Part shown: positions 55,702-64,000 of the stretch, in pieces
Position numbering within the stretch: position 1 is the first letter of the stretch
How the letters are laid out: every line of letters begins with the position of its first letter
DNA from: CAYHHI01 sp964356335
Lineage (GTDB): Bacteria; Arandabacterota; Arandabacteria; Arandabacterales; Arandabacteraceae
Direction of reading: 5' to 3'
Length of the DNA: 64,000 nucleotides
Assembly (NCBI GenBank): GCA_964356335.1
Contig: CAYHHI010000008.1
Span: 1-64,000 of the forward strand
Program-made: the position numbers and the translations under genes
The notes under the pieces: generated by a model
The model's input: the letters and a program-made list of their open reading frames with translations, nothing else
What the model was told of the DNA's origin: nothing
Database searches by the model: none

Positions 55702-57861
55702 CTATTCGCCAAGCTCGGATAGGGCTTTCTTGGCTGCACTGTTGCCAGGATCACGATCAAGAATGTCCCGAAGCAGCCTTCTTGCCTCGGCGAGATGCCC
55801 TTCCTCACAAAGCGCGACGGCGAGGTTATACATGGCCTTCCAGTTGGCCTTATCATACCGTAGGGCTAACTTGAATTCCTCAATGGCTTCTCGCTTCATG
55901 CCGAGATTCCCATAAGTAACACCCAGATTGAGCCGCAGCGAGCTGCTGGTCGGGTTGATCTTGACGGCTATGGCAAACTCCCTTAAGGCCTCGGCATACC
56001 GGCCGAGACTGGCATATGCGAATGCCAGATGCTCGTGAGCATCTTCATACAGAGGGGCCAAGACCGCAGATCTCGTGAGGGCGGCAATCGCAAGGGAATC
56101 TCTGCCCAAGGCCGCATGGGTCTTGCCGATTTGGAAAAAGACGACCGGATTGTCGGGATCCAAGGCGAGCGCTCGCTCGAATTGATGAAGACCCTCCTCA
56201 TATCGTCCGGCATTCCGCAGCGCGATCCCGTAGAACACGTGAGAATCCACCTTGTCAGGATAAGACGCCGCCACTTGACTAAGGAGATCTATGCCTTGGG
56301 CTAGCCCCGAGGGCTCAGAGGCATAACTCAGGCCGGTGTTCACCATATTCCATCTCTTGAGCTCACCCATGTCGACCGAGAGGCGGCGCGGGCTGACTGC
56401 CCAGAATAGAATACCGGCAACCGCCACGCATCCGACGACTGCCAGAACTCGCCGCCGGGCCGCTTCTGCAATGATCCACGCCACAGCAGACGCAGCAAAC
56501 AGGCACAGTATCGGAAGCACTGTCATGCGGTAACGGGCAGTCACGAAGAAAAGCGAGATACCCAGGGTCTGGAGCCCCAGATAAAGATAGTGTATTGCCA
56601 TTCTGGATGGTGTTCGTAGGCTGAGCAGAACACCCACGATTGCCAGTGGCAGGATGAGCTGCGTTGTCACAAGCGGCTTCCTAAGGATGCGGCTGTACTG
56701 GCGTTGGGCCGCGTACCATTCGATCTGGGGTATTTCGAGGGCATTCCAGAAAATCCGCATCTTCCAAACCAGGTTCTTCAGGAAGACTCGCGGGTGGGCC
56801 TTAATGAATGATAAGGTTTTGCCGTACCACCAATTGGACACTTCGGCATAGGTCATTGTCCTGCCTGAACTCATCTCGGCTTCGAATTTCCCCGTTATCT
56901 CTCCTGGTGCGATGCCCGGCTCCTCAGGTACGTGAAACGTCCCAGTCGCACCCGGTCCATTGCCGATGTAGAAGTTGAGACCTCCATTGGCGGAGATCGG
57001 GACAAAGTCGCGCTCCAGGTAGTAATTGCGAGCGGCAACTGGAAGAATGCAGGCGGCAATGCCAAGGAATAAGACCCCCACGTGTAGAACACGGCGCCCG
57101 GGCTGACTGTATTTGGCGAGTAGCAGCCAGATCGCTGCCCCGAGCGCAACGAGAAGCACGGTCGGCCTGCCCAGGGCAGACAGCCCTAAACAACACCCGG
57201 CAATCAAGAAGAAACACCATCTCTTACTGGCGACCCCCGAAAGAATCATGAGGATTGATAGCATGTTGAGGAACAGGACAAGGGTTTCCATCAATAGCAG
57301 TCCATCATAGTATACGACGATTCCGTAGAACGCGAGAAAGAGAGCGCCCAGGACAGCAGCTAGTTCAGAGACGACTCTCCTGGCAATCAAGTAGGTCAGC
57401 GCGCATGTCGCACTGCCAACTGCGGCTTGTACCATCAGGGCGAAGTACCTCGATCCGCCGGACAACGCATATAGGAAACCCAGGAAATAGGAGTATAGCG
57501 GGCCCATGAAGAAGGGGGTATTGCCGAGCCGGTTGCCGGCCGCGATTGATCGGGCCGTTTGGTCGTAGAAGGCCTCGTCAAAGACAGGCTGCCGGAAGAA
57601 AATGGTCGACCTGAAGTCGTGGAGGTGCAGAGCACGGAGCGCCATAGCGGCAGAGAAAACCGCGACCGCAACAAGGGGAGGGGAGAGTAGTCGTTTCGGG
57701 AGAGAAGAAACCTCTGGTAACTCCAGAGTTCCGCGGGAACGTGGCTCGCGGATCTTGGCCAGAGGAACCTTCACGCGCCGGATCACGTCACGCACCGTCA
57801 CGGATTGCTGCCGCTCGTAACATCTAACGTCAGAGCACCCAATTCCTCTCGCAATCGCCAC
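55702..57861 (-). CDS. GT39-like membrane glycosyltransferase with C-terminal TPR repeats
   Basis: 719 residues. The N-terminal two thirds contain about 11 membrane helices and an acidic first loop (RQPVFDEAFYDQTARSIAAG) typical of glycosyltransferase family 39/ArnT-type enzymes that use polyprenyl-phosphate sugars. The C-terminal third has TPR repeats (YPDKVDSHVFYGIALRNAGR, YEEGLHQFERALALDPDNPV, ...YAEALREFAIAVKINPTSSS). A soluble TPR part suggests protein partners, such as exported acceptor proteins. GTG at 57861 has a weak ribosome binding site, and a later start is possible. It runs divergent from the VapBC region. Confidence 0.88.
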   Translation of the reverse strand: MAIARGIGCSDVRCYERQQSVTVRDVIRRVKVPLAKIREPRSRGTLELPEVSSLPKRLLSPPLVAVAVFSAAMALRALHLHDFRSTIFFRQPVFDEAFYDQTARSIAAGNRLGNTPFFMGPLYSYFLGFLYALSGGSRYFALMVQAAVGSATCALTYLIARRVVSELAAVLGALFLAFYGIVVYYDGLLLMETLVLFLNMLSILMILSGVASKRWCFFLIAGCCLGLSALGRPTVLLVALGAAIWLLLAKYSQPGRRVLHVGVLFLGIAACILPVAARNYYLERDFVPISANGGLNFYIGNGPGATGTFHVPEEPGIAPGEITGKFEAEMSSGRTMTYAEVSNWWYGKTLSFIKAHPRVFLKNLVWKMRIFWNALEIPQIEWYAAQRQYSRILRKPLVTTQLILPLAIVGVLLSLRTPSRMAIHYLYLGLQTLGISLFFVTARYRMTVLPILCLFAASAVAWIIAEAARRRVLAVVGCVAVAGILFWAVSPRRLSVDMGELKRWNMVNTGLSYASEPSGLAQGIDLLSQVAASYPDKVDSHVFYGIALRNAGRYEEGLHQFERALALDPDNPVVFFQIGKTHAALGRDSLAIAALTRSAVLAPLYEDAHEHLAFAYASLGRYAEALREFAIAVKINPTSSSLRLNLGVTYGNLGMKREAIEEFKLALRYDKANWKAMYNLAVALCEEGHLAEARRLLRDILDRDPGNSAAKKALSELGE

Positions 57862-57931
57862 CTACTGCGGATACAGCAGCATCATACGAAAGACGTACTG
57901 GCAAATCAAGTGATCAGCCTCACTATCTTGG

Positions 57932-58007
57932 GGTTGGGAACAGACATAATGGCCCTGGGGTAGGACTCAGGAATCTGGTCTGTCTCGGGGAGGATCTGTG
58001 GAGGGAA
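57932..58007 (+). repeat. R2 dispersed repeat, copy 2
   Basis: 76 bp that match the inverted copy at 44395-44470 in 71 positions. It starts GGTTGGGAACAGACATAATG and ends GGATCTGTGGAGGGAA. Between them are five substitutions and no indels, so the copies are recent or under constraint. Confidence 0.85.
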
Positions 58008-58200
58008 TTGCTCACGGTTGTTGGGCGGGTTGACTATGGGGGTGTCGGTCAAGAGTATAAGGGATTGGAGCCGGTACCACCGAGGTTGCAGCTCAGCGCT
58101 ATCGGGAAGCACAATCAATCGGCAAGAGATTACTCGATACAGATTACCTCGCGGACAACTGGGCCTTGTGAGGATCATCCGGAGGAGCCGGGCACCTGAA

Positions 58201-58242
58201 GGTCGCTGGTTGGTAGCGGGCCCCCGCTGTGAACCAGCGACC
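58201..58242. other. Strong two-level hairpin
   Basis: GGTCGCTGGTT (58201-58211) pairs with AACCAGCGACC (58232-58242) in a perfect 11-bp stem. AGCGG (58215-58219) pairs with CCGCT (58224-58228) inside it. No T-tract follows. Possible roles are an attenuator, an insertion relic or a recombination site. It sits 48 bp before the toxin-antitoxin promoter. Confidence 0.6.
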
Positions 58243-58289
58243 ACGAGAACCGTGATGGCGTTAGTCCCAGATACCAGTTAGATTTCTAG

Positions 58290-58340
58290 TTGACATTGGC
58301 CATCGATTGAGATATCGTTGTACATGTGATATATCGATGG
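58290..58340 (+). promoter_or_regulatory. Promoter and likely operator of the toxin-antitoxin pair
   Basis: TTGACA (58290-58295), a 17-base spacer and TATCGT (58313-58318) form a good sigma-70 promoter. CCATCGAT (58300-58307) and ATCGATGG (58333-58340) form an inverted repeat around the -10. AbrB-type antitoxins usually repress their own operon by binding such palindromes. Confidence 0.65.
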
Positions 58341-58349
58341 AGGTAACGT

Positions 58350-58556
58350 ATGAAAGTCGTGAAGATTTCACCCAAATTCCAAGTAGTCATACCTCGAGAA
58401 ATCCGCGAGGTGTTGCAGCTATCCCCCGGGCAAAGCGTGCAGGTCATTGCGTATGGTGGGCGTATCGAGCTGATACCGGTAAGAAAGATTGCCGACATGC
58501 GAGGGTTCCTCAAAGGGATCGGTACACACTTTGAACGGGAGCGTGACCGAGTATGA
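58350..58556 (+). CDS. AbrB/SpoVT-type antitoxin (VapB-like)
   Basis: 68 residues with GGAGGTAACGT upstream. The swapped-hairpin AbrB domain is visible: MKVVKISPKFQVVIPREIRE, then VLQLSPGQSVQVIAYGGRIE. It overlaps the PIN-domain gene by 4 bp (ATGA). Expected to bind and neutralise the toxin and to repress the operon through the palindrome at 58300-58340. Confidence 0.92.
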   Translation: MKVVKISPKFQVVIPREIREVLQLSPGQSVQVIAYGGRIELIPVRKIADMRGFLKGIGTHFERERDRV

Positions 58557-58924
58557 ATCTGGTTGATTCATCGGGCTGGCTTGAGTACCTGGTTGACGGG
58601 CCGCGCGCTGACGCGTTCTCTGGGCCGCTCAGGGATACCGCGAGCTTGTTGGTTCCGACGGTATGCATATACGAGGTCTTCAAGGTTGTGCTGAGGGAGC
58701 GGGGTGACGAGGACGCGTTGCAGGCTATGGCGCTGATGAAGCAGGGTGTCGTGGCTGACCTGACGCCGGAGATAGCTATCATGGCAGCCAAGGTGAGTCT
58801 CGAGTTGAAGATTCCCATGGCTGACAGCATCGTGCTGGCCACGGCGAGGCTCTATGATGCTGTTGTCTGGACCAGGGATGCGGATTTCAAGGGAATCAAA
58901 GGGGTGAAGTACTTCTCCAGGTGA
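58553..58924 (+). CDS. PIN-domain toxin (VapC-like)
   Basis: 123 residues. The four acidic residues of a PIN nuclease can be placed: MNLVDSSGWLEYL (Asp), CIYEVFKVVL (Glu), KIPMADSIVLATARLY (Asp) and VVWTRDADFKGIKGV (Asp). Such toxins cut tRNA or rRNA when free of antitoxin. The genes are paired and translationally coupled. Confidence 0.92.
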   Translation: MNLVDSSGWLEYLVDGPRADAFSGPLRDTASLLVPTVCIYEVFKVVLRERGDEDALQAMALMKQGVVADLTPEIAIMAAKVSLELKIPMADSIVLATARLYDAVVWTRDADFKGIKGVKYFSR

Positions 58925-59077
58925 CCCTGACGAAATCTATCAAGCCGCTCCACACGGACTCGGCCTTGCCGAGCCGGTGAGCCACACCGCTGAGGCGACA
59001 AACGTTGAGCAAAGCGTCGTAAACCTGCTAGTCCTGAGCGAAAGCCGCAGCGAAATGAGAAAAGCACCGGCGCCTGG

Positions 59078-59491
59078 CTATAGCTCCAGCAGGCGCTTCT
59101 CGCCCTCCAGATGGCGGATCTCTTCAATGTCTTGGGTGCATTCCATGCAGCCGACGTATTTGCCTGTGGAATCGCGCAGGGCGTAGAACTCAATCAGCAC
59201 CTTGTGCCTCTTCTGGCTGTCGCCAGGTACGGCAAGATCTATCCAGAAGCGTGCCCGGTCCCGTTGGCCGCGCTTCATCTCATCGACGATGCGCTCTACC
59301 ATGTGGAGGCTTGTCTCGGGGTGACACTGGCGAAAGTTAAGCCCCATCGAAGTCAGGGGCCGACGGAAGAGCCGCTTCTCGTGTTTGTTCCACCCGACCA
59401 CTTCATCCTCGGCATTGATGACCGTGATCTCAACAGGCAACGCCTCGATCAAAGCCTGAACCATTCCCGTGTCCATCTGGTCAAAGAGCAT
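59078..59491 (-). CDS. Stand-alone PAS domain protein (DUF438-like PAS)
   Basis: About 137 residues from the ATG at 59491 (MLFDQMDTG), with AGGAGG 6 bases upstream. The PAS region (LIEALPVEITVINAEDEVVG, WNKHEKRLFRRPLTSMGLNF, CHPETSLHMVERIVDEMKRG, ... VLIEFYALRDSTGKYVGCME, CTQDIEEIRHLEGEKRLLEL) resembles the C-terminal PAS of DUF438 proteins. There is no kinase, GGDEF or HTH domain. Probably a small sensor that binds a ligand or heme and works through an unknown partner. Confidence 0.82.
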   Translation of the reverse strand: MLFDQMDTGMVQALIEALPVEITVINAEDEVVGWNKHEKRLFRRPLTSMGLNFRQCHPETSLHMVERIVDEMKRGQRDRARFWIDLAVPGDSQKRHKVLIEFYALRDSTGKYVGCMECTQDIEEIRHLEGEKRLLEL

Positions 59492-59672
59492 ACGCCACCT
59501 CCTAAGCCGCCTCCATCCCTGGCGCGGCAGCCACGCTCCCATGTATGAGCGGATGAATGCCTGAGCAGGCCGTGCGTCCTGCGAACGCAGCAGGGTTCAC
59601 AAGACACCAGCGGCCTTCTGTCGTTGAACCCCTCTCGTCGATGTGAAGTATCCAGTGGTTCCCATCACACAC

Positions 59673-61361
59673 CTATGCGCCGGCGGTGCTTCTGCGAGCC
59701 GCGGTAACGACGCGGATGCCCTCAATCACCAGCCATATACTGAGGACAAGCAGGATCGATCCGCAGATTCCCGAGATTATGACAGTGGGCTTGAGGCTCA
59801 CACCTTGCCCCAGGACGGGAAGTCCCAGGATAAAGGGCTTGATTTGGATGACCAGCGCCCACAATGTGAAGACCATCATGAAGATCATCGGCACGATTGT
59901 GAAAATTGCTCGTCGGCCCGTGCGGATAAGCCAGACCGAGAGGGCCAGGAGAGTCAGGCTGGCAAGCAGCTGGTTGCTGATACCGAAGATGGGCCACGCC
60001 ACAAGATATGCCTTTTCCTTGGTCAGCACCAGGAAAGCCAGGGGCAGGGACAAGGTGATGAAAGTGGCCGCGAAAGCCCCGACCATTGTCCTCCAACCGA
60101 ACAATTCCTGTAGAATGTAGCGAGCAAGACGTGTGCACACGTCGAGAGTGTCGTAGACGAAAGTCGAGAACGCGAGAAGGGCAAACGACAGAGCAATGTG
60201 CCAGCCGACACCTACCATGCCAAGATACCCGGAAAGTCCTTTTGCGAAGATGACGTTGGGATCGCTCTTCAGCAAAGCATCCCCCCTGGGAAGCATCATG
60301 ACCGTGGCCAATGCAAGGACGGCGACCACCGCTTCCAGGAGCATCGATCCCATGGCTACAGGACGCATGTCCGCCTCCCTGGCAATCTGCTTGGACGTTG
60401 TGCCCGACGCCACTATGGCGTGGAAGCCGGAACAGGCGCCACACGCTATCGTGACGAAAACTGTAGGAAGCAGAAGACTGCCATTCAGGGGGCTGTGGAA
60501 CCCCTCAAGATTAAGCGCAGGATACTTGATGCCGAAGCCACCGAACAGGGCACCGAAAAGCGCCGTGGCGATCGTGAGGTAAAGGAACCACCCCCCGAGG
60601 TAACCGCGGGGCTGAAGTAATAACCACATCGGTAAGAGCGAGGCGACGAAACAGTATAAGAGCAGCATCAATTCCCATGACTTGACCGGCACAGCGGCCA
60701 GACTCCTGACCACAGAATCGGGCAGTGCAGTCCCCCACCAGATCACGAGCATCAGGACGGGCATGGCGACAGCGGTTGCTATCCACAGCTTCACCTTGAG
60801 CCTGTAAAGGGCAATCCCCAGACCCATCCCCAGAAACAGGTACAGAAATGAACTAACAGCTACTCCGGGGCCTAGGGCCGTATCTACCGCCACGGTCTTG
60901 AATGTCTGCGCCGTGATGTCGGTGAAGGCGATGATGACATAAACCAGTGCGAACCAGACAAAGACCAGGTAAATGATCTGCGAGGTTCGCGACATGTACT
61001 GACGGGCCAGCTCTCCAATGGAGGTTGCTTTGTGCCTGACCGAGGCCACGAGACTGGTGAAGTCGTGGGCCCCGCCGATGAAAATGGAACCCAGCACGAT
61101 CCAGAGCAGCGCAGGAAGCCACCCAAACCAGATTCCAGCCAGAATCGGCCCCACAATAGGTCCCGCAGCTGAGATGGCTGAGAAATGCTGCGCCAGCAGC
61201 ATGGACCTCCTTGCGGGCACGTAGTCCACACCGTCATTGATCTCGCAGGCAGGTGTTTTGCGCGAATCGTCAACCCCAAGCCGTCTGGTAAGGTAGGCCC
61301 CGTAGAACCGATAACCTCCAGCCAGAATCAGTAGGGAAATGCCAACGACGATGACGATCAT
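59673..61361 (-). CDS. CstA-family carbon starvation / pyruvate-type transporter
   Basis: 562 residues with about 14 membrane helices, shorter than the 700-residue E. coli CstA but typical of anaerobes. Family signatures: GVDYVPARRSMLLAQHFSAI near residue 50, GPIVGPILAGIWFGWLPAL, IFIGGAHDFTSLVASVRHKA, GFHAIVASGTTSKQIARE and GISNQLLASLTLLALS. AAAGGG is 8 bases before the ATG. Characterised members import pyruvate or peptides. The PAS-domain gene lies 182 bp downstream on the same strand and could be a co-transcribed regulator. Confidence 0.93.
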   Translation of the reverse strand: MIVIVVGISLLILAGGYRFYGAYLTRRLGVDDSRKTPACEINDGVDYVPARRSMLLAQHFSAISAAGPIVGPILAGIWFGWLPALLWIVLGSIFIGGAHDFTSLVASVRHKATSIGELARQYMSRTSQIIYLVFVWFALVYVIIAFTDITAQTFKTVAVDTALGPGVAVSSFLYLFLGMGLGIALYRLKVKLWIATAVAMPVLMLVIWWGTALPDSVVRSLAAVPVKSWELMLLLYCFVASLLPMWLLLQPRGYLGGWFLYLTIATALFGALFGGFGIKYPALNLEGFHSPLNGSLLLPTVFVTIACGACSGFHAIVASGTTSKQIAREADMRPVAMGSMLLEAVVAVLALATVMMLPRGDALLKSDPNVIFAKGLSGYLGMVGVGWHIALSFALLAFSTFVYDTLDVCTRLARYILQELFGWRTMVGAFAATFITLSLPLAFLVLTKEKAYLVAWPIFGISNQLLASLTLLALSVWLIRTGRRAIFTIVPMIFMMVFTLWALVIQIKPFILGLPVLGQGVSLKPTVIISGICGSILLVLSIWLVIEGIRVVTAARRSTAGA

Positions 61362-61508
61362 CGGAGATCCCTTTCAAAGCTTCTCACTCTTGGCACACAA
61401 ATTCCTTCGCATGCAATATTACAGAATTTAGCCTGTTCGCCATCTCTGTTCAACTACAATGCTTGCGGAAATGCCTGTGGACTACGACGTAAGCTAACGT
61501 CAGCGAGG

Positions 61509-63200
61509 TCAGCCGAGGTCGGCCGTCGCGAGGAACCCGGGCGGTCGTCGAACCTTCGTCGCCTGTTCGAACGCATAGGCAATCTTGATCAGTGACGGCT
61601 CGCTGTATGCCCCGGCGAAGAAGGATATCCCCACCGGCAACCCGAAGACATAACCCATAGGCACGGTGATATTGGGATAGCCTGACACTGCGACTGGTGT
61701 TGAACTCCCACCCGTATAGTGATCGCCGTTGACGGGATCAGTCAAGAAAGGTGGTCCTCCGGTCGGCGCCATGATGGCATCGAGGTGGTGTTCGCGCAAC
61801 GCAGCGTCGATGCCTTCATCCCTCGAGAGCCGACGGGCATCCTCCAAGGCCTTTACATACTCTGGACTGGACAACGGGCCTTTCTCCTGGGCCATGATGA
61901 AGATTTCCTGCGCGAAGTAAGGCATCTCGGTCTCGCGATTCTGCTCATTGTATTCGATCAGCTCCTCCAATGAGCGCGCAGGGGAACCGGCGCCGCGCGC
62001 GGCAAGGTAAGCATTGAGATCAGCCTTGAATTCATAAAGCAGTACTTCGAACTCAGGCTTATCCAATTCATCCGTCTTCGGAATATCGGCCGGATCGACT
62101 ATCGTGGCGCCTTGACTCTTCATGACCTCGATCGCCGCTTCCGCGAGCGCGACCACCTTCTCGTGAGCCACAAAAAGCTTGCGGGCAATACCGATTCGAG
62201 CCCCCTCGAGCCCGCCCGAATCCAAAAACTGCGTGTAGTCTCGATAGGCCTTTCCCCGCCCATTTGCAGTCGCGGGGTCGCGAGGATCCACGCCCGTCAT
62301 GGCACCTAGCAGAGCCACTGCGTCCGCCACCGTCCGGGCCATTGGGCCCGCCGTATCCTGACTGTGGGCAATCGGGACAATCCCGGACCGACTGACCAAG
62401 CCAAGCGTGGGCTTGATCCCGACGACCGAATTTGCCGACGAAGGACAGACGATGGAGCCATCGGTTTCAGTTCCGACCGCGGCAGCACATAGATTGGCCG
62501 CTGCTGCCACGCCTGAGCCCGAGCTCGAGCCACAAGGGTTGCGGTCAAGCACGTAGGGATTTCGGGTCTGGCCACCCCTGCCGCTCCACCCACTGGAAGA
62601 CCGCGTGGACCGGAAGTTTGCCCACTCGCTCGGATTGGTCTTGCCAAGGATCACGGCTCCGGCTTCGCGCAGTTGCTGCACAAGAAACGCATCCTGCCGC
62701 GGCGGCCATCCGATCAAAGCCAGAGATCCCGCCGTTGTCTGCATCCTGTCGGCCGTATCGATATTGTCTTTGATCAATACAGGGATACCATGTAGCGGCC
62801 CACGAATCCCTGCCTTCTGACGCTCCTCATCCATCTTCTCGGCTATCGGGAGCGCATCAGGATTGATCTCGATGATGGCATTCACGGCCGGTCCCTTCTT
62901 GTCGAAGGCCTCGATGCGTGTTAGATACATTTCCGTTATTGATCGAGCCGTGTGCTTACCCGCCTGCATCGCCGCCTGCAAATCGGCAATTGTAGCTTCT
63001 TCGAGTTCGAAAGCAGGCAAAGCGGATGGGGGCATGAAGGGTGGTGCCGTGGATGATGACGCAGAGGCTTGATCCGCCGATCCCCTGCCAAACGCCGCTG
63101 TGCCTGTGAAGGCAAAGGCACTGCCCAGAGCGCTGTATCGAAGAAAATCTCTCCGTTTGATCTTGCAGTCGTCGGCTTGATCCCTTTTCTCGGAACTCAT
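61509..63200 (-). CDS. Tat-exported amidase (amidase-signature family)
   Basis: 563 residues from the ATG at 63200 with AAGGAGG 6 bases upstream; longer in-frame starts are not supported. The twin-arginine signal is KRRDFLRYSALGSAFAFTG. Amidase-signature residues can be placed: catalytic Lys in GIPVLIKDNIDTADR, serines in CGSSSGSGVAAAANL and TETDGSIVCPS. The protein is periplasmic or exported. Substrates of this family range from simple amides to peptides, and none can be chosen here. It is not the GatA subunit, because it carries an export signal and stands alone. Confidence 0.92.
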   Translation of the reverse strand: MSSEKRDQADDCKIKRRDFLRYSALGSAFAFTGTAAFGRGSADQASASSSTAPPFMPPSALPAFELEEATIADLQAAMQAGKHTARSITEMYLTRIEAFDKKGPAVNAIIEINPDALPIAEKMDEERQKAGIRGPLHGIPVLIKDNIDTADRMQTTAGSLALIGWPPRQDAFLVQQLREAGAVILGKTNPSEWANFRSTRSSSGWSGRGGQTRNPYVLDRNPCGSSSGSGVAAAANLCAAAVGTETDGSIVCPSSANSVVGIKPTLGLVSRSGIVPIAHSQDTAGPMARTVADAVALLGAMTGVDPRDPATANGRGKAYRDYTQFLDSGGLEGARIGIARKLFVAHEKVVALAEAAIEVMKSQGATIVDPADIPKTDELDKPEFEVLLYEFKADLNAYLAARGAGSPARSLEELIEYNEQNRETEMPYFAQEIFIMAQEKGPLSSPEYVKALEDARRLSRDEGIDAALREHHLDAIMAPTGGPPFLTDPVNGDHYTGGSSTPVAVSGYPNITVPMGYVFGLPVGISFFAGAYSEPSLIKIAYAFEQATKVRRPPGFLATADLG

Positions 63201-63215
63201 GACTTTCCTCCTTGT

Positions 63216-63233
63216 GTGCTCCATCCTATTCCA
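63216..63233. repeat. 18-bp direct repeat, copy 1
   Basis: GTGCTCCATCCTATTCCA, repeated exactly at 63344-63361. This copy lies just upstream of the amidase ribosome binding site. The second copy overlaps the stop codon of the DNA glycosylase gene. Confidence 0.75.
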
Positions 63234-63343
63234 GGCTCTGTGCCAACATTCAATAGCATGGACCTCTATCGCCAGTCCGAACGGCGCCCGCGTATCAAAT
63301 CCTTCGCCCCCCAACCACACCGCAACATGGTTATGACGGCGCC

Positions 63344-63361
63344 GTGCTCCATCCTATTCCA
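63344..63361. repeat. 18-bp direct repeat, copy 2
   Basis: GTGCTCCATCCTATTCCA, 110 bp from copy 1. The intervening DNA has no gene. The pair could be a small duplication or the footprint of a deleted insertion. Confidence 0.75.
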
Positions 63362-64000
63362 TGCCGTGGGTCCTCACATGGTAATAGATGTACTCCTGAG
63401 CATAGCCCGCGTAAGCACCGAAATGCTCACGGGCAAATCTGCGGATCTCGTTGTTGTTCACGACCTTCGAATTGAAATAGACCTTCTCGACAGCTTTCTT
63501 GATCCAGACATCCACCGGGAAGGCCTCGTACTTCGAGAAAGCAAAGAGGAGCACGCAGTCCGCGATCTTGTCGCCGACCCCATCAATGGTCATGAGCACT
63601 TCTTTCGCTTCCTCATAAGGCATGGCCTGAAGCAGGGCGAAGTCGATTGTGCCGTCGGCAACCCTTTTTGCTGCACGTACAAGATAGGGAGACCTGAAAC
63701 CTGCCCCGCATGCCCGGATTCCCGCCTCCCCGCAGCCGGCAAGCCTGGCAGGCTCAGGAAGCCTGTAGACCCGGCGGCCGCTTATCGTGTGACGGGTTCC
63801 CCACGTGCGCGCTATTTCCTTGACCAGTCTATCTATCCGCTCGACCCGGTTACTGGAGGACAGCAGATACGAGCACAGGCAATGCCACGGCTCCTGTCTG
63901 AGAAGCCTCAAGCCCTTGCCTGTGGTGAGCACGCGCTTCATGAATGGATCAACGGCAACCGACGCGAGTATTCTCCTCAGGTCATCGTCAAGCCCCAGAT
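63354..64000 (-). CDS. 8-oxoguanine DNA glycosylase-like protein (partial, cut by window edge)
   Basis: The open frame runs past 64000, so the N terminus is missing. The visible 215 residues include the helix-hairpin-helix and catalytic lysine region LMTIDGVGDKIADCVLLFAF, followed by AFPVDVWIKKAVEKVYF (catalytic aspartate in the PVDVW motif). This layout is that of OGG1/AGOG-type enzymes that remove 8-oxoguanine and cleave the strand. The upstream part (GLRLLRQEPWHCLCSYLLSS) matches the domain before the HhH region. Last gene of the minus-strand run. Confidence 0.9.
   Translation of the reverse strand, partial: LGLDDDLRRILASVAVDPFMKRVLTTGKGLRLLRQEPWHCLCSYLLSSSNRVERIDRLVKEIARTWGTRHTISGRRVYRLPEPARLAGCGEAGIRACGAGFRSPYLVRAAKRVADGTIDFALLQAMPYEEAKEVLMTIDGVGDKIADCVLLFAFSKYEAFPVDVWIKKAVEKVYFNSKVVNNNEIRRFAREHFGAYAGYAQEYIYYHVRTHGME

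Larger units (their letters stand above)
57862..58349. other. Intergenic region with R2 repeat, hairpin and promoter
   Basis: No gene is supported in this 488-bp stretch. It holds the R2 repeat (57932-58007), a strong hairpin (58201-58242) and the promoter and operator of the toxin-antitoxin pair (58290-58340). Open frames in it are derived from the repeat. Confidence 0.5.

Noticed and set aside
57906..58244. Open frame over the R2 repeat as a real gene
   Set aside because: Its product is a translation of the repeat and reappears in the inverted copy at 44395, with no ribosome binding site.

Overview
The window looks like a chromosomal piece of an uncultured Gram-negative bacterium, most likely from an FCB-group-like candidate phylum such as Eisenbacteria. 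This placement is an inference. It rests on five large secreted proteins that share a C-terminal FlgD/Por-like sorting domain (ending ...PGIYFV(R/K)... plus a short basic tail), on a Ser/Thr kinase fused to a TolB-like propeller, and on Shine-Dalgarno-led genes with occasional GTG/TTG starts. No rRNA, complete tRNA, CRISPR array or intact transposase was found.

Layout. (1) 1-12200 is an accessory region. Four genes or gene pieces on the minus strand (kinase-propeller; frameshifted zinc metalloprotease; PKD-serpin lipoprotein; end of an M28 peptidase) are each followed by a copy of one repeat (R1: 873-917, 4230-4266, 7622-7666, partial 12131-12156). In three copies R1 carries the last 16 bases of a tRNA-Asn-like 3' end. 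Debris of a serine recombinase, a ParB-like HTH protein and a second propeller protein lies between them. (2) 12201-18650: an M28 peptidase with a nested propeller, a small HTH regulator, and a HEAT-repeat protein overlapping an HD-GYP protein. (3) 18870-25381: a peptide-use operon (aminotransferase, OPT transporter, M29 aminopeptidase) converging on a BadF-type sugar kinase and a GHL10-type hydrolase. (4) 25445-31987: a possible structured RNA, a small EF-Tu domain-2-like protein, and a membrane-protein locus (a minus-strand membrane protein divergent from a four-gene operon starting with a DUF6754-type protein), then a membrane cytochrome c. (5) 31990-43540: glycogen debranching enzyme, outer-membrane barrel, a three-gene exported-protein operon, a gingipain-type C25 protease and an amidohydrolase. 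(6) 43693-46397: zinc ribbon, NifU/IscU-like scaffold, DHH phosphoesterase, ferredoxin. (7) 46559-53327: a kdp potassium-uptake operon with KdpF, a short upstream ORF and a KdpD that lacks its kinase domain. (8) 53400-64000: secreted metallophosphoesterase, GT39-TPR protein, VapBC-like toxin-antitoxin pair, PAS protein, CstA-type transporter, Tat-exported amidase and an OGG-like glycosylase cut by the window edge.

Together the genes suggest a protein- and peptide-degrading heterotroph with a large secretome (M28, C25 and HExxH proteases plus a serpin), peptide uptake and glycogen storage. Two dispersed intergenic repeat families (R2, 76 bp, 71/76 identical between 44395 and 57932; R3, about 58 bp, 14833 and 34916) share a 21-base core and have no known function. 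The most interesting candidates are the R1-bounded single-gene units, the serpin fused to nine PKD domains, the DUF6754 membrane operon, and the N-terminal domain shared by the HEAT and HD-GYP proteins.
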